DNA from: a virus
Virus record (IMG/VR): IMGVR_UViG_3300037264_005018
Span: 1 to 41,224 of that record
Direction: 5' to 3' (one strand)
DNA: 41,224 nucleotides
Shown here: positions 15,921 to 24,078 of the stretch, piece after piece
How positions within the stretch are numbered: position 1 is the stretch's first letter
Layout: every line of letters begins with the position of its first letter
Translations under genes and position numbers: made by a program
Notes under the pieces: generated by a model
The model's database searches: none
What the model was told of the DNA's origin: nothing
The model's input: only the letters and a program-made list of their open reading frames with translations

Positions 15921-16447
15921 ACCCCTTCGACCACCAGAAGGCCTACGCGACGATGGACCTCGGGCCGCACCGCGTGCCCGGGCACATCACCAAGATCACG
16001 GGGTGCGGCATCCAGTGGGACTGGGAGACCACGAAGAGCCAAGGCACGAGCGGCGGGACCGACAAGTTCAAAGGGCAGAAGAAGAACGACTCGATCAAGG
16101 TCGAGTGCTCCCTCACGACTCCGGCCCATCACGAGGAGCTCGAGGCCTTCCGCGTCGCGATGATCCCGCCCGAGGGGAAGGCCCCACCCGCCTTCGATGC
16201 GCGGAACGCGGTGCTCAACAACGGCCGGATCAAGAGCGTCACGATCAACGAGATCGGGCAGGAAGAGGACCAGGGCGGCGGGCAATGGAAGTACGTCCTG
16301 GACCTGCGCAAGTTCGCGCCGCCGAAACCCACGGCGACCGGCGCGCCGAAGGGGGCGAAGGGCACGACCAAGTGGGTTGAACCGGACGCGAAGAGCCCGG
16401 CCGACAAGGCCGTCGACGACCTGCTCAAGAAGGCGAAGGACGCATGA
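15917..16447 (+). CDS. Putative tail/baseplate protein
   Basis: A 176-residue protein in the position between tape measure and hub where phages place a DNA-circularisation-like or LysM-type hub cap protein. It has a beta-rich region (VPGHITKITGCGIQWDWETTK, IKVECSLTTPAHHEELEAF) and a Lys/Ala/Pro-rich tail. No LysM motif is visible. GTG 15917 overlaps the tape measure stop. Function is inferred from location only. Confidence 0.5.
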   Translation: MNPFDHQKAYATMDLGPHRVPGHITKITGCGIQWDWETTKSQGTSGGTDKFKGQKKNDSIKVECSLTTPAHHEELEAFRVAMIPPEGKAPPAFDARNAVLNNGRIKSVTINEIGQEEDQGGGQWKYVLDLRKFAPPKPTATGAPKGAKGTTKWVEPDAKSPADKAVDDLLKKAKDA

Positions 16448-17556
16448 CGACGACCCTCGCCAACGTCCTGGTGAGCAAAGCTGGCGTGCACTGGCCGCGC
16501 TCCGGCGTGTGGTCCGCCGGCGTGCAGCTCGTCGAGCCGACGGAGCTCGCCGGCGCCGTCGAGCTCGTCATCGATGGCGGGCTGACGTTCAAAGGCACCG
16601 TCGTGCGCGGCGGGCCCATCGAAGGCTCGGCGCGCTACCTCATCGAGGGCGGCGCCGGCGGCTGGCGAAAGACCATCCCGGCGAAGGGCTACCGCAACGC
16701 CGCCGGCGTGAAGCTCTCCGAGGTCCTCGGCGACGCGGCCCGCGAGGCCGGCGAGCTGCTCGAGCTCGGCGTGCCCGACCGCTCCCTCGGAGTGGCCTAC
16801 CAGCGACGCCAGGGGCCCGCGTGGGACGTCCTGACGACGTTGGCGGGCCCGTGGTGGGTCGACGCCCCCGGCGTCACCCAGGTGCGCGCGCGGCCCTCCC
16901 CCATGGTCACCGCCGAGTTCCGCTCGATGCGGTGGGATCGGGCGGCGGGGCGGCGCGAGATCTCGACCGAGACCGTCGCCGACTTCGCGCCCGGTGCCTT
17001 GCTCGCGGACGACCCGATTGAAGAGGTCCAGATCGACGTCGAGGACGGCGTCGTGCGCCTGGTGGTCCGGACCTCGACGACGGCGCGCGGGCTCCTCGCG
17101 CGCATCATCCGCGGCGAGCTCGCCAAGCTCGGGATCGTCTCGTTCCACGAGTACCGCGTGAAGAGCCAGACAGGCGCCCTCGTGACCGTGCAGGCGGTGC
17201 GGAAGGCTGCGGGGTACCCCGACGTCACGCGGGCGCGCGCGCGGCCCGGCGCGGCTGGCTACTCCGCGACGTACCACACCGACTCGTTGGTGCTGGTCGG
17301 CTTCGTGGGCGCCGATCCCACGCGGCCGTTCATCGCGTTCGCGGACGAGGTGGGCTCGCCCGGTGCGCTGCCCGACGAGCTCGCGATCGACAGCCGCGGC
17401 GACCTGCTCCTCGGCGCCGCCGCGGCGCCGGTCATCCGCGCCGGCGACACCGTCGACATCACTCCCGGCAACGGCGGTGGCCCGGTCGCCGGCGTCATCA
17501 CCATCACGTTGGGCACGGCCGAGACGCCGGCGGCAGTGTCGCGGGTGAAAGCATGA
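16444..17556 (+). CDS. Baseplate hub/spike protein
   Basis: A 370-residue protein combining hub-like and spike-like parts. Residues about 220-300 contain LGIVSFHEYRVKSQTG and, near 280, LVLVGFVGADPTRPF. The latter is the hallmark of the OB-fold of baseplate assembly protein V, where VLVxFxxGDPxRP is conserved. The N-terminal 200 residues resemble a hub (gpD/gp44-like) domain with ARPSPMV and repeated beta strands. A fusion of hub and spike is inferred. It starts at ATG 16444 overlapping the upstream stop. Confidence 0.65.
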   Translation: MTTTLANVLVSKAGVHWPRSGVWSAGVQLVEPTELAGAVELVIDGGLTFKGTVVRGGPIEGSARYLIEGGAGGWRKTIPAKGYRNAAGVKLSEVLGDAAREAGELLELGVPDRSLGVAYQRRQGPAWDVLTTLAGPWWVDAPGVTQVRARPSPMVTAEFRSMRWDRAAGRREISTETVADFAPGALLADDPIEEVQIDVEDGVVRLVVRTSTTARGLLARIIRGELAKLGIVSFHEYRVKSQTGALVTVQAVRKAAGYPDVTRARARPGAAGYSATYHTDSLVLVGFVGADPTRPFIAFADEVGSPGALPDELAIDSRGDLLLGAAAAPVIRAGDTVDITPGNGGGPVAGVITITLGTAETPAAVSRVKA

Positions 17557-17615
17557 GCCCTCGATTCGTCTACGAATCCGAGCTCGCCGGCGGCGCCGGG
17601 CGGGGGTCGACATGA
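17553..17615 (+). CDS. Micro-ORF (20 aa) linking hub and gp25-like genes
   Basis: ATG 17553 overlaps the hub stop and TGA 17613-17615 overlaps the start of the next gene. The reading frame spans a small inverted repeat (GATTCGT/ACGAATC, 17564-17579). It may serve only translational coupling, as with 1766-1873. No protein function is suggested. Confidence 0.3.
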   Translation: MSPRFVYESELAGGAGRGST

Positions 17616-18091
17616 TGCTCGCTCTCGTCGCCTTCCTCGCTCACGACGCGTCGTGGCTCCCGTGGCTCTCGCTGGCCGTCGGACTCGCGCTGCTCACCGA
17701 AGAGCAGATGAAGGCCCTTTGGGGCGTCGACCTCTCGTGCACGGACGACCTCGAAGAGGGGCTGCGCGAGGTGTGGGGCCTCGAGCTGCTTGCGCAGGCC
17801 GCGTATCGCCGGCTCACCACGCGCCGGATCGAGGAAGAGGACTACGGCATCGACGTCCGCGACTGGCTCTCGGAGGGCGTGACGACTGACCTGCTCGCCC
17901 TGATCCCCGGCATGGTCTCGGCCGAGCTCGGGAAGGATCCGCGCTTCGGGACGGTGACGACCGTGCCGAAGTTCGACAAGGCGCAGGCCTTGCTCACGCT
18001 CGACATCACGATCCGGACGGCGGCGGGCCCGCTCGACCTCGCCCTCACCATCGACAAGGTGACTGTGAAGATGATCCTCGGAGGTGCCTAA
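17612..18091 (+). CDS. Baseplate wedge protein (gp25/gpW-like)
   Basis: Core wedge protein of contractile baseplates. The order hub-gp25-gpJ-gpI and the segment WGVDLSCTDDLEEG...LTTRRIEEEDYGIDVRDWLSEG fit the Mu gp46/T4 gp25 group, where a GxDLxC start and the EDYG-D turn are frequent. The first 30 residues (MMLALVAFLAHDASWLPWLSLAVGLALL) are hydrophobic and not expected. ATG 17708, which starts MKALWGVDL and follows GAAGAG, may be the true start, leaving the upstream part as a small membrane peptide fused in frame. Confidence 0.6.
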   Translation: MMLALVAFLAHDASWLPWLSLAVGLALLTEEQMKALWGVDLSCTDDLEEGLREVWGLELLAQAAYRRLTTRRIEEEDYGIDVRDWLSEGVTTDLLALIPGMVSAELGKDPRFGTVTTVPKFDKAQALLTLDITIRTAAGPLDLALTIDKVTVKMILGGA

Positions 18092-19275
18092 TGGCGCAGC
18101 TTCCTCTCTCTTCGCTCGTGAAGAAGCTGACCGTCGACGAGGCGGCCGCGACGATCCTCGCGATCGCCGTCACCATCGGCTTTCCGGCGACCGCGTTCCA
18201 GCCCGGCGGCGTCGCGGCGAAGCTCCTCAAGGTCGCCGCGCAGGTCTACGCGTTCGCGACGCAGGTCTGGTACGTCATCGCCGCGGGCGGCTTCCTCGAC
18301 TACAGCGAGGGCAACTGGCTCACGCTCCTTGCGTTCCAGGTCTATCGAGTCCCTCGCATCGAGGCGACGTTCGCGCCGGGCGAGATCACGCTCACCAACA
18401 CGAGCGATGAACAGTTCATCTTCAGGCCGAACGACCTGATCCTCGGGCACGCGACGAGCAAGAAGCGGTATTACAACACCGAGGGCGGGACGCTCGAGCC
18501 CGCCGGCGATCCCGGCGGCGGCGACGTCCTCACGCTCGATATCCGCGCCTTCGAGTCGGGCCCGGGCAGCAACGCGATCGCCGGCGCCATCACGGTGATG
18601 GTGACATCGTTCCTCGGCGTCACGTGCACGAACGCCGCCGGGCTCGTGGGGCAGAGCGAGGAGACAGATCCGGACCTCCGGCAGAGGTGCCGCGACAAGC
18701 TGGGATCGCTCTCGCCGAACGGTCCGAAGCGCGCCTATCACTACTTCGCGAAGTCCGCCGTGCGCGCCGACGGCTCGAGCTGCGGTGTCACGCGCGTGCG
18801 GATCCCTTTGCCGCCGGGCGACGGCACGCTCGATGTCATCGTGGCGAGCGAGAGCGGCGCCGTGCCTGGCACGGTGGGCGACGAGACCACGGACCTCGGG
18901 ATCGTGAACCGCGATATCCAGGCCTACGCGACACCGATCGGGGTGACGCCGACGGTGTTGAGCGCGACGAACCACGTCATCAACATCGCGGCGGACATCT
19001 ACGTCGACGTCGAAGCGAACCTCACCGATGCCGAGGTGCAGGCCGGGGCGGATACGCGGATGCAAGCCTACTTCCGCACGCTGCCCATCGCTGGGCAGAT
19101 CGTGGGGACTGGCAAGGTCTTCAAAAATGGGATCGAGGGCGAGATCAAGGCCTCATTGGCGACAGGCGTCATCACGGTGGACGTCACCACGCCAGCGGCC
19201 GACGTCACCATCGCGGGCACGGGTGTCCCGGTGCTTGGAACGATGATTTGGACCGTGCACCAGGTGACGCAGTGA
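18091..19275 (+). CDS. Baseplate protein J-like (Mu gp47)
   Basis: Wedge component that joins gp25 and gpI-type proteins. The 394-residue protein shows the gpJ pattern: GNWLTLLAFQVYRVPRIEATFA (about 80), then SNAIAGAIT, TNAAGLVGQSEETDPDLRQRCRDKL (the xGxxxETDxxLRxR signature at about 185-205) and a C-terminal VEANLTDAEVQAGADTRMQAYF. TAA upstream overlaps its ATG. The next gene on the other strand interrupts the usual gpJ-gpI adjacency. Confidence 0.8.
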   Translation: MAQLPLSSLVKKLTVDEAAATILAIAVTIGFPATAFQPGGVAAKLLKVAAQVYAFATQVWYVIAAGGFLDYSEGNWLTLLAFQVYRVPRIEATFAPGEITLTNTSDEQFIFRPNDLILGHATSKKRYYNTEGGTLEPAGDPGGGDVLTLDIRAFESGPGSNAIAGAITVMVTSFLGVTCTNAAGLVGQSEETDPDLRQRCRDKLGSLSPNGPKRAYHYFAKSAVRADGSSCGVTRVRIPLPPGDGTLDVIVASESGAVPGTVGDETTDLGIVNRDIQAYATPIGVTPTVLSATNHVINIAADIYVDVEANLTDAEVQAGADTRMQAYFRTLPIAGQIVGTGKVFKNGIEGEIKASLATGVITVDVTTPAADVTIAGTGVPVLGTMIWTVHQVTQ

Positions 19276-19280
19276 ACGCT

Positions 19281-20036
19281 CTATTTGCAGGTTCCGAACG
19301 TGGTCTGGCCGGCTTGAAACACCGAGCACACCGCTCCGATCGGGCAGTATCCCGTGTCAGTGGGCGGCGAGCATGGTGCGGTCGTGTTCGGGTTGATCTT
19401 GTAATAGACCTCGTACGGGTGCTGCAGCCCGTCGCAGTCGATGTACAGCTCGCCTCCTGCGAAGCACTTCACCGGGATGTGCGCGACGCACGCGCCGGCG
19501 GGATCGCAGATCCCGCTCGAGCACGCCGTGCCCGTCGCCTTCAACGTGTGCTTGGGGCCGGGGCTGCAGTAGTCGACCGTGCACTCGTTCCCATCATCGG
19601 GCACGTCACCGAGCGTCTCGAAGGGCTTCGTCGCGCCCGCGCCGTCGCAGACCACCGTGTTGCAGTCGCCGTCGACCTGCGTGGCGGTGACCGTCCCGTC
19701 CGGCAGGAGGCTGAGGCCGCACGTGCCGGCGTTGCAGGTCCGCTTGCTGCACTCGGTGTCCGCGCCGGGGCAGTCACCAGCGGCGGTGCACTCGGGGGCC
19801 CCGCCGCCGGTTCCGCCGCTCCCTGTCGAGCTCGAGCTCGAGGAGCTGGCGGAGCTCGAGGAGCTGGCCGAGCTCGAGGAGCTGGCCGAGCTCGAGGAGC
19901 TGGCCGAGCTCGAGCTGGCCGAGCTCGACGAGGAACTGGCCGAGCTCGAGCTCGAGGAGCTGGTTTCTGTTTCCTCGGCGCCGCACGCCGCGAGGAGCGC
20001 CACCAAACCAAGCGGCCCGACTATCGACGTCTTCAT
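19281..20036 (-). CDS. Ser-tract, Cys-rich lipoprotein (moron / lysogenic conversion candidate)
   Basis: A 251-residue outer-surface lipoprotein on the strand opposite to the tail operon. Residues 1-18 (MKTSIVGPLGLVALLAAC) form a signal peptide with lipobox LAAC, Cys18. Residues about 27-70 are an almost pure Ser tract with Ala every sixth residue, encoded by an 18-bp minisatellite. Then about 14 Cys in patterns such as CTAAGDCPG and CDPAGACV, as in myxobacterial cysteine-rich surface lipoproteins. It lies between gpJ-like and gpI-like genes, which normally adjoin, so it looks like an inserted moron. A surface role such as superinfection exclusion is inferred. Confidence 0.75.
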   Translation of the reverse strand: MKTSIVGPLGLVALLAACGAEETETSSSSSSSASSSSSSASSSSASSSSSASSSSSASSSSSASSSSSSSTGSGGTGGGAPECTAAGDCPGADTECSKRTCNAGTCGLSLLPDGTVTATQVDGDCNTVVCDGAGATKPFETLGDVPDDGNECTVDYCSPGPKHTLKATGTACSSGICDPAGACVAHIPVKCFAGGELYIDCDGLQHPYEVYYKINPNTTAPCSPPTDTGYCPIGAVCSVFQAGQTTFGTCK

Positions 20037-20086
20037 CCCGCCGAGGCTACGTCGCCCGCGGCCGGCGTCAACGGGGGCACCACCTG

Positions 20087-20896
20087 ATGGGCGCCATCGC
20101 GCAGAAGGCCTACGAGCTCGCGCCGTCCTGGCTCAAAAAGCCGTGGGGGCAGCGGCTGGTCTACGCGCTCACCCTGCCGCTCGACGTGATCACCGAGTGG
20201 ATCTACCAGGGAGTGCGAGCACGATTCCCGCTCGTCGGGACGCCCACCGCGTACGCCGCGCTCGGGCGCGATCGCGGGATCGTCCGCGGCCCGAGCGAGT
20301 CGGACGAGCACTTCGCCGAGCGTCTCATGCGCTGGCTCGACGACTGGCACACGGCCGGCGGCCCGCACGCGCTGTTGAACCAGATCGCCGGCTTCCTCGG
20401 AGCGACCCCACCGAAGCTCAGCCTCGTGTGGCACAACCCCGCGACGGATACCGCCACATGGGTAGTGCGCGGGACCGACGGCGTCATCTCGACGCACCGA
20501 GAGAGCCCGACCAACTTCGATTGGGACTCGGAGACGAACGTCGACTCCAGCAACCAATGGGCTCGGTTCTTCATCGTCATACACTCCGACGCGGGCAACC
20601 CGTGGGACCCCGCCGCCGACTGGGGCGGTGGCACGGCGTGGAAGGGCGGGCAGCTCTGGGGCTTCACGGGGACGCCACTGGAGATCGCCGGTCTCCGGCA
20701 AATCCTCGACGATTGGCGTCCAGCACATGCGATCTGCCCGTGGGTGATCGTCGCGTTCGACGCGGCGAGCTTCAACCCGACCGGTTCGGGCGCGGGCTAC
20801 CCCGACGGTTGGTGGGGGAAGTGGCACAAGGTCGTTGGCGGTGTGGCAGTGCCGAGCAGGCTTGTCACGGCGAGATACTTTCGAGGTAGCGTATGA
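20087..20896 (+). CDS. Tail protein I-like baseplate protein (gp48-like)
   Basis: Probable last wedge protein before the fibres. The N-terminal region has LDVITEWIYQGVRARFP, a GTPTAYAALGRDRGIVRGPSES turn and DEHFAERLMRWLDDWHTAG, the usual pattern of gpI-like proteins that describe D/E-rich helices after an LG-RxRGI element. It ends with LDDWRPAHAICPWVIVAFD, another common gpI-type end. The gene resumes the tail operon after the lipoprotein. Its stop overlaps the next ATG. Confidence 0.65.
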   Translation: MGAIAQKAYELAPSWLKKPWGQRLVYALTLPLDVITEWIYQGVRARFPLVGTPTAYAALGRDRGIVRGPSESDEHFAERLMRWLDDWHTAGGPHALLNQIAGFLGATPPKLSLVWHNPATDTATWVVRGTDGVISTHRESPTNFDWDSETNVDSSNQWARFFIVIHSDAGNPWDPAADWGGGTAWKGGQLWGFTGTPLEIAGLRQILDDWRPAHAICPWVIVAFDAASFNPTGSGAGYPDGWWGKWHKVVGGVAVPSRLVTARYFRGSV

Positions 20897-21387
20897 GCGC
20901 AAGCACGTATACGGGCGACGAGACCCAAGGGATCACCACCGCCGCTCCGATCCCGGACGACGCGACGGCCATTCAGGCGGCCGACGTCAACCCGGCGCTC
21001 GAGACCATCCTCGATGCGCTCGCGAGCATCAAGGCGGGCAAGTACGAGCCTCGCTATCGCTGGCGCGAGGTCGACCCGACGAACCCGCAGACGCTGGGAC
21101 TGTCCCAAGCCGCGGACACGTACAACCTCGAGGTGACCGCGACTGCGCCCGTGATCGTGCTCACCGAGGCAGGGGTCGCAGAGGGCGCACGGCGGGCGTT
21201 TCGATACTTCGATCAGGCGGCCGCCGTCGGAGACACCTACCGGATCCGGCGGGAGAGCGGGGGAGCCAGCAACATCGCCGTCGTCGCGGGCCCGGACGCG
21301 TTCTTCGAGCTCGAGCTCGTCGGCGGCATTTGGATCGGTCGATTCGCGACCGGCGACGTGACGAAGGACACGGACTGGGTGCCATGA
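20893..21387 (+). CDS. Hypothetical fibre-associated protein
   Basis: A 164-residue protein downstream of the gpI-like gene. It has an N-terminal helix (VNPALETILDALASIKAGKYEP) and a beta-rich remainder (RFYDQ-like RYFDQAAAVGDTYRIRR). No family is recognised. ATG 20893 overlaps the upstream stop, and the next gene starts 1 nt after its stop, so it is co-translated with tail fibre genes. Probably a virion structural or fibre accessory protein. Confidence 0.5.
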   Translation: MSASTYTGDETQGITTAAPIPDDATAIQAADVNPALETILDALASIKAGKYEPRYRWREVDPTNPQTLGLSQAADTYNLEVTATAPVIVLTEAGVAEGARRAFRYFDQAAAVGDTYRIRRESGGASNIAVVAGPDAFFELELVGGIWIGRFATGDVTKDTDWVP

Positions 21388-21388
21388 C

Positions 21389-22123
21389 ATGAGCTGGCTC
21401 GACGATCTGCTGTTTGGTGTGCGCGTGGTGCAGGACGAGGGCGTCGCTGTCGCCGTGTCGAGCACCATCAACGTCATCGGCCCGAACGTCTCGGCCGTCT
21501 ACAACGCCGCCCAGGGCCGCATCGACATCACCATCACGGAGGATGCTGCGATCACCGAGGGGACGGCGGACCCGACGCCGTTCAAGCTCGCAAAGCGGCG
21601 CGCCGACGGGAGCGCCGACTTCGCCGGCGAGTGCACGTTCGAGGACGTCGTCCTCGACCGCATTACCCAGGCCGGGAACGGCGCCGCGCCGACGACGGCT
21701 CTCGTCAACGTCGGCAAGACGGCGATCACGATCATCGCTGCAGGGCGCGACGGTGCCGACGACGACCACGAGCTGCTGAAGTTCAGCCCGGCCGACAAGG
21801 CCCTCGTGGTCGGCGACGCGACGAAAACCGAGCTCGTCCTCGTCGCGAGCCTTGGCGAGGTGTGGCTGAACGGCACCACCGGTGCGGAGCTGCAGGTGGG
21901 CGGCGACGCGCGGGTGAAGGCGACGTCGGCAGGCTTCGAGCTCAAGAGCGCGAACGGCGCGAAGAAGATCGAGGCGAGCAACGTCGGCATCGGCCTCAAC
22001 GGCAACGCGCCAGTTGCGCAGGGCGTGATCGGCGGGTCGCGTGCGAACCCTGAAGAGACGCTGAAATTCCTGCTGCAATTCCTGGAAGACCGCGGCGACA
22101 TCACGGACAACTCGACGGCTTGA
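21389..22123 (+). CDS. Putative tail fibre protein
   Basis: A 244-residue protein with repeating short beta strands separated by Gly/Asp/Asn turns (INVIGPNVSAVYNAAQGRIDITI, ELQVGGDARVKATSAGFELKSANG) and a C-terminal helix with TLKFLLQFLEDRG. The pattern is that of phage fibre or pyocin-like fibre shafts. It contains no recognisable catalytic motif. The role is inferred from composition and location after the baseplate genes. Confidence 0.55.
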   Translation: MSWLDDLLFGVRVVQDEGVAVAVSSTINVIGPNVSAVYNAAQGRIDITITEDAAITEGTADPTPFKLAKRRADGSADFAGECTFEDVVLDRITQAGNGAAPTTALVNVGKTAITIIAAGRDGADDDHELLKFSPADKALVVGDATKTELVLVASLGEVWLNGTTGAELQVGGDARVKATSAGFELKSANGAKKIEASNVGIGLNGNAPVAQGVIGGSRANPEETLKFLLQFLEDRGDITDNSTA

Positions 22124-22163
22124 GGGCCAAGGACAACCTCCATGAGACGACTGGATGTGACCA

Positions 22164-22538
22164 ATGAGCACTGAGGCTGCTTCAGGAGACGCGGCGCCCG
22201 CGGAGGTCGTACAGGTCGGCGGCGTCGGGCCGGCCGGAAGGCTGTATGCGTTCGTCCTCGACACGCTGAAGCGACTCCGCACGTCGAGCGAGCCGGCGCA
22301 GTGGGTCGCGTTCGTGGACCTCGCCGCAGACACGACGTTTCGCGCGCCTTACCCGCGAGCGATCTACGTCGGTACGGCGGGGAACCTCAAGGTCGACGCT
22401 ATCGACTCCGCGGGCGTCCCGCTCACCGCAAAGACCATCAAGGCGGGCGACTTCTCGCGGCACGACATCGAGTGCATCACCAAGATCTACAGCACCGGCA
22501 ACGGCACGACGGCAAGCGACATCGTCGCGTACGGGTGA
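22164..22538 (+). CDS. Small structural protein, PRAIYVGTAG-type
   Basis: A 124-residue protein. The centre (RAIYVGTAGNLKVDAIDSAGVPLT, here interrupted for length) and KAGDFSRHDIECITKIYSTG match a pattern common in small phage virion proteins, where a strand reading AIYxGxxGNLxV is followed by xxxGxxxP. No Shine-Dalgarno is obvious before ATG 22164. A 10-residue ORF ends over its start. Tail tip or fibre-linked role is inferred. Confidence 0.5.
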   Translation: MSTEAASGDAAPAEVVQVGGVGPAGRLYAFVLDTLKRLRTSSEPAQWVAFVDLAADTTFRAPYPRAIYVGTAGNLKVDAIDSAGVPLTAKTIKAGDFSRHDIECITKIYSTGNGTTASDIVAYG

Positions 22539-22541
22539 CGC

Positions 22542-23252
22542 GTGGCGCTCGGACTTGGGCTCGGCGTGGGGTTCGGAGTCGACCGCGGCGCGGCGCTGTG
22601 GCTCCCGCCCGCCGGCTACTCTCAGCTCATCATCCCGGGCCGGTCGGGCGAGGTGGACGGCGCGGGCGTCGCCACGTCGACAGATCTGAGCGGTAACGGC
22701 CACGACTTCACGCAGGCCGCGGCGCCGGCGCAGTTCGTTCACGTAGGCAGTCTGGCCGGGCTGAACGGCAAGGCCGCCTATCGCGGGAGCGCGACTCGTT
22801 ATATGGCCAGCACGTACGCGCTCACCGTGCCTTGCACGATCCGGTTCGTACTCCTCGACGACGGAAGCGCAGCGAACTGCCGAATCCTCGACGGGCGCAG
22901 CGCGGGCCACCGGATGCTGGTCTACCGCTCGGGCGGCAACCCAACCACGTACAAGCTGCCGGACGGCAACGGCGCGGCCGGAGCGGCGCTCAACTGGTCG
23001 CCTCCGCACCTGTTCACCCTCGTCGTCACGAGCGCTCGAATCCAGCTCTGGATCGATGCGGTCAGTAGCTCGAACCTGGCCGTCACCGGGGCTCCAGTCC
23101 TGACCGGGCAGACATGGGGCGCGCAGTACGACGGCGGTCTGTCAGCCAAGATGTACTTCGGCGCGCTCGAGACGCGCGAGTACGAGGAGTCCGCCGGGCA
23201 GCGCGCGATGGCGGATGCGTCCTTCGCCGCGGAGTACGGGGTGGCGCTGTGA
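22542..23252 (+). CDS. Concanavalin A/LamG-like receptor-binding protein
   Basis: A 236-residue protein that begins with a Gly-rich strand (ALGLGLGVGFGVDRG) and then DLSGNGHDFTQ near residue 50, the signature opening of LamG/concanavalin A-like lectin domains. Strand-rich sequence follows (TIRFVLLDDGSAANCRIL, HLFTLVVTSARIQLWID), ending with YFGALETREYEESAG. Such domains in phage tail regions often bind surface polysaccharide. GTG 22542 lies 4 nt after the previous stop. Host recognition is inferred. Confidence 0.6.
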   Translation: MALGLGLGVGFGVDRGAALWLPPAGYSQLIIPGRSGEVDGAGVATSTDLSGNGHDFTQAAAPAQFVHVGSLAGLNGKAAYRGSATRYMASTYALTVPCTIRFVLLDDGSAANCRILDGRSAGHRMLVYRSGGNPTTYKLPDGNGAAGAALNWSPPHLFTLVVTSARIQLWIDAVSSSNLAVTGAPVLTGQTWGAQYDGGLSAKMYFGALETREYEESAGQRAMADASFAAEYGVAL

Positions 23253-23551
23253 AGCACATGGTCTTCCTTCGCGCGTTGTACCTGACCGACAAGGCCATGA
23301 ACGACGCTGTCGAGGACTTCGAGTCGCACGTCGAGGTGGCAGTCTCGAAGTCCTCCTGGGTGCACGCGAAGACAACGACGCTCACCGGTCGAGTCGTCGA
23401 CGCGCTCGGCGTCGCGGTGCTGCTCCTCGAGCCGGGTGACTGGCCGAAGGGAGCGCCCGACGTGTACGCCGCGAAGCGCATCACGGACCCGCCAGCGCTC
23501 GATAAGATCACATACGACGCGTTGCAATGGGGGCCGAAGGCGAGCCCATGA
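23249..23551 (+). CDS. Hypothetical protein
   Basis: A 100-residue protein starting at GTG 23249, overlapping the lectin-like gene stop, or ATG 23258. It has a helix (YLTDKAMNDAVEDFESHVEVAV) and a C-terminal strand-turn region (GRVVDALGVAVLLLEPGDWPKG). No membrane segment or motif is recognised. It is separated by a clear AAAGGAG ribosome site from the following membrane-anchored gene. Confidence 0.45.
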   Translation: MKHMVFLRALYLTDKAMNDAVEDFESHVEVAVSKSSWVHAKTTTLTGRVVDALGVAVLLLEPGDWPKGAPDVYAAKRITDPPALDKITYDALQWGPKASP

Positions 23552-23561
23552 AAGGAGCACA

Positions 23562-24002
23562 ATGAACGGAACGACTCTGCAGCTCGTGATTCAGCTTGGG
23601 GCCCTCGGCGTGCTCCTGGCGCTCCTCGCCGGCCTCGGCGCGGGTTTCAAGTTGGTCTTCCCCGCGGCCCGCGATTTCCTCACAGGGCTCGTCGCAGAGC
23701 TCCGAGAGCTGCGCACGGCACAAGGCACCGGCCACGCGGTGCTCACGGCCGGCCACGCGGTGCTGGTCGGCAAGGTGGACGCGCTGGCCGCCAGGGTCGA
23801 CGCGCAGGCCAGCTTGTCGGTCGAGCAGCTCAAGCGCCACGTCGACGAGGCCGGCGAGCGCGTGGCGGACGTCGTGAGAGACCGCGCCTCGCACGTGGTC
23901 GACGAGGCCCGCGAGGCGGTGCGCCTGCCGATGTCGACGGGCGAGCACGCGGCTCTGAGCGCCGGGAGGGCGGCCTGTCTGCCGAGCGCCCCAGGCCGAT
24001 GA
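23562..24002 (+). CDS. Membrane-anchored coiled-coil protein (possible lysis/spanin-like)
   Basis: A 146-residue protein with ATG 23562 preceded by AAAGGAG at 23551-23557. Residues about 5-35 form a transmembrane helix (LQLVIQLGALGVLLALLAGLGAG). The rest is a charged helix with repeated hydrophobic heptads (VDALAARVDAQASLSVEQLKRHVDEAG). One N-terminal membrane anchor plus a soluble coiled coil at the end of the late operon resembles an inner-membrane spanin or a tail-terminal membrane protein. No endolysin is adjacent, so the lysis role is tentative. Confidence 0.4.
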   Translation: MNGTTLQLVIQLGALGVLLALLAGLGAGFKLVFPAARDFLTGLVAELRELRTAQGTGHAVLTAGHAVLVGKVDALAARVDAQASLSVEQLKRHVDEAGERVADVVRDRASHVVDEAREAVRLPMSTGEHAALSAGRAACLPSAPGR

Positions 24003-24078
24003 GCCCGGACCTGCGCGCCGCGTGATCGCGATATCAAAAGCTGCCAGCGCTCCAAACACTTCGCATCATGATGCTCTC

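Noticed and set aside
19830-19975. CRISPR-like or satellite array
   Set aside because: The ~18-bp repeats encode the Ser tract of the lipoprotein; there are no spacers.
24003-24078. Rho-independent terminator between converging operons
   Set aside because: No GC hairpin followed by a T run on either strand in this short gap.
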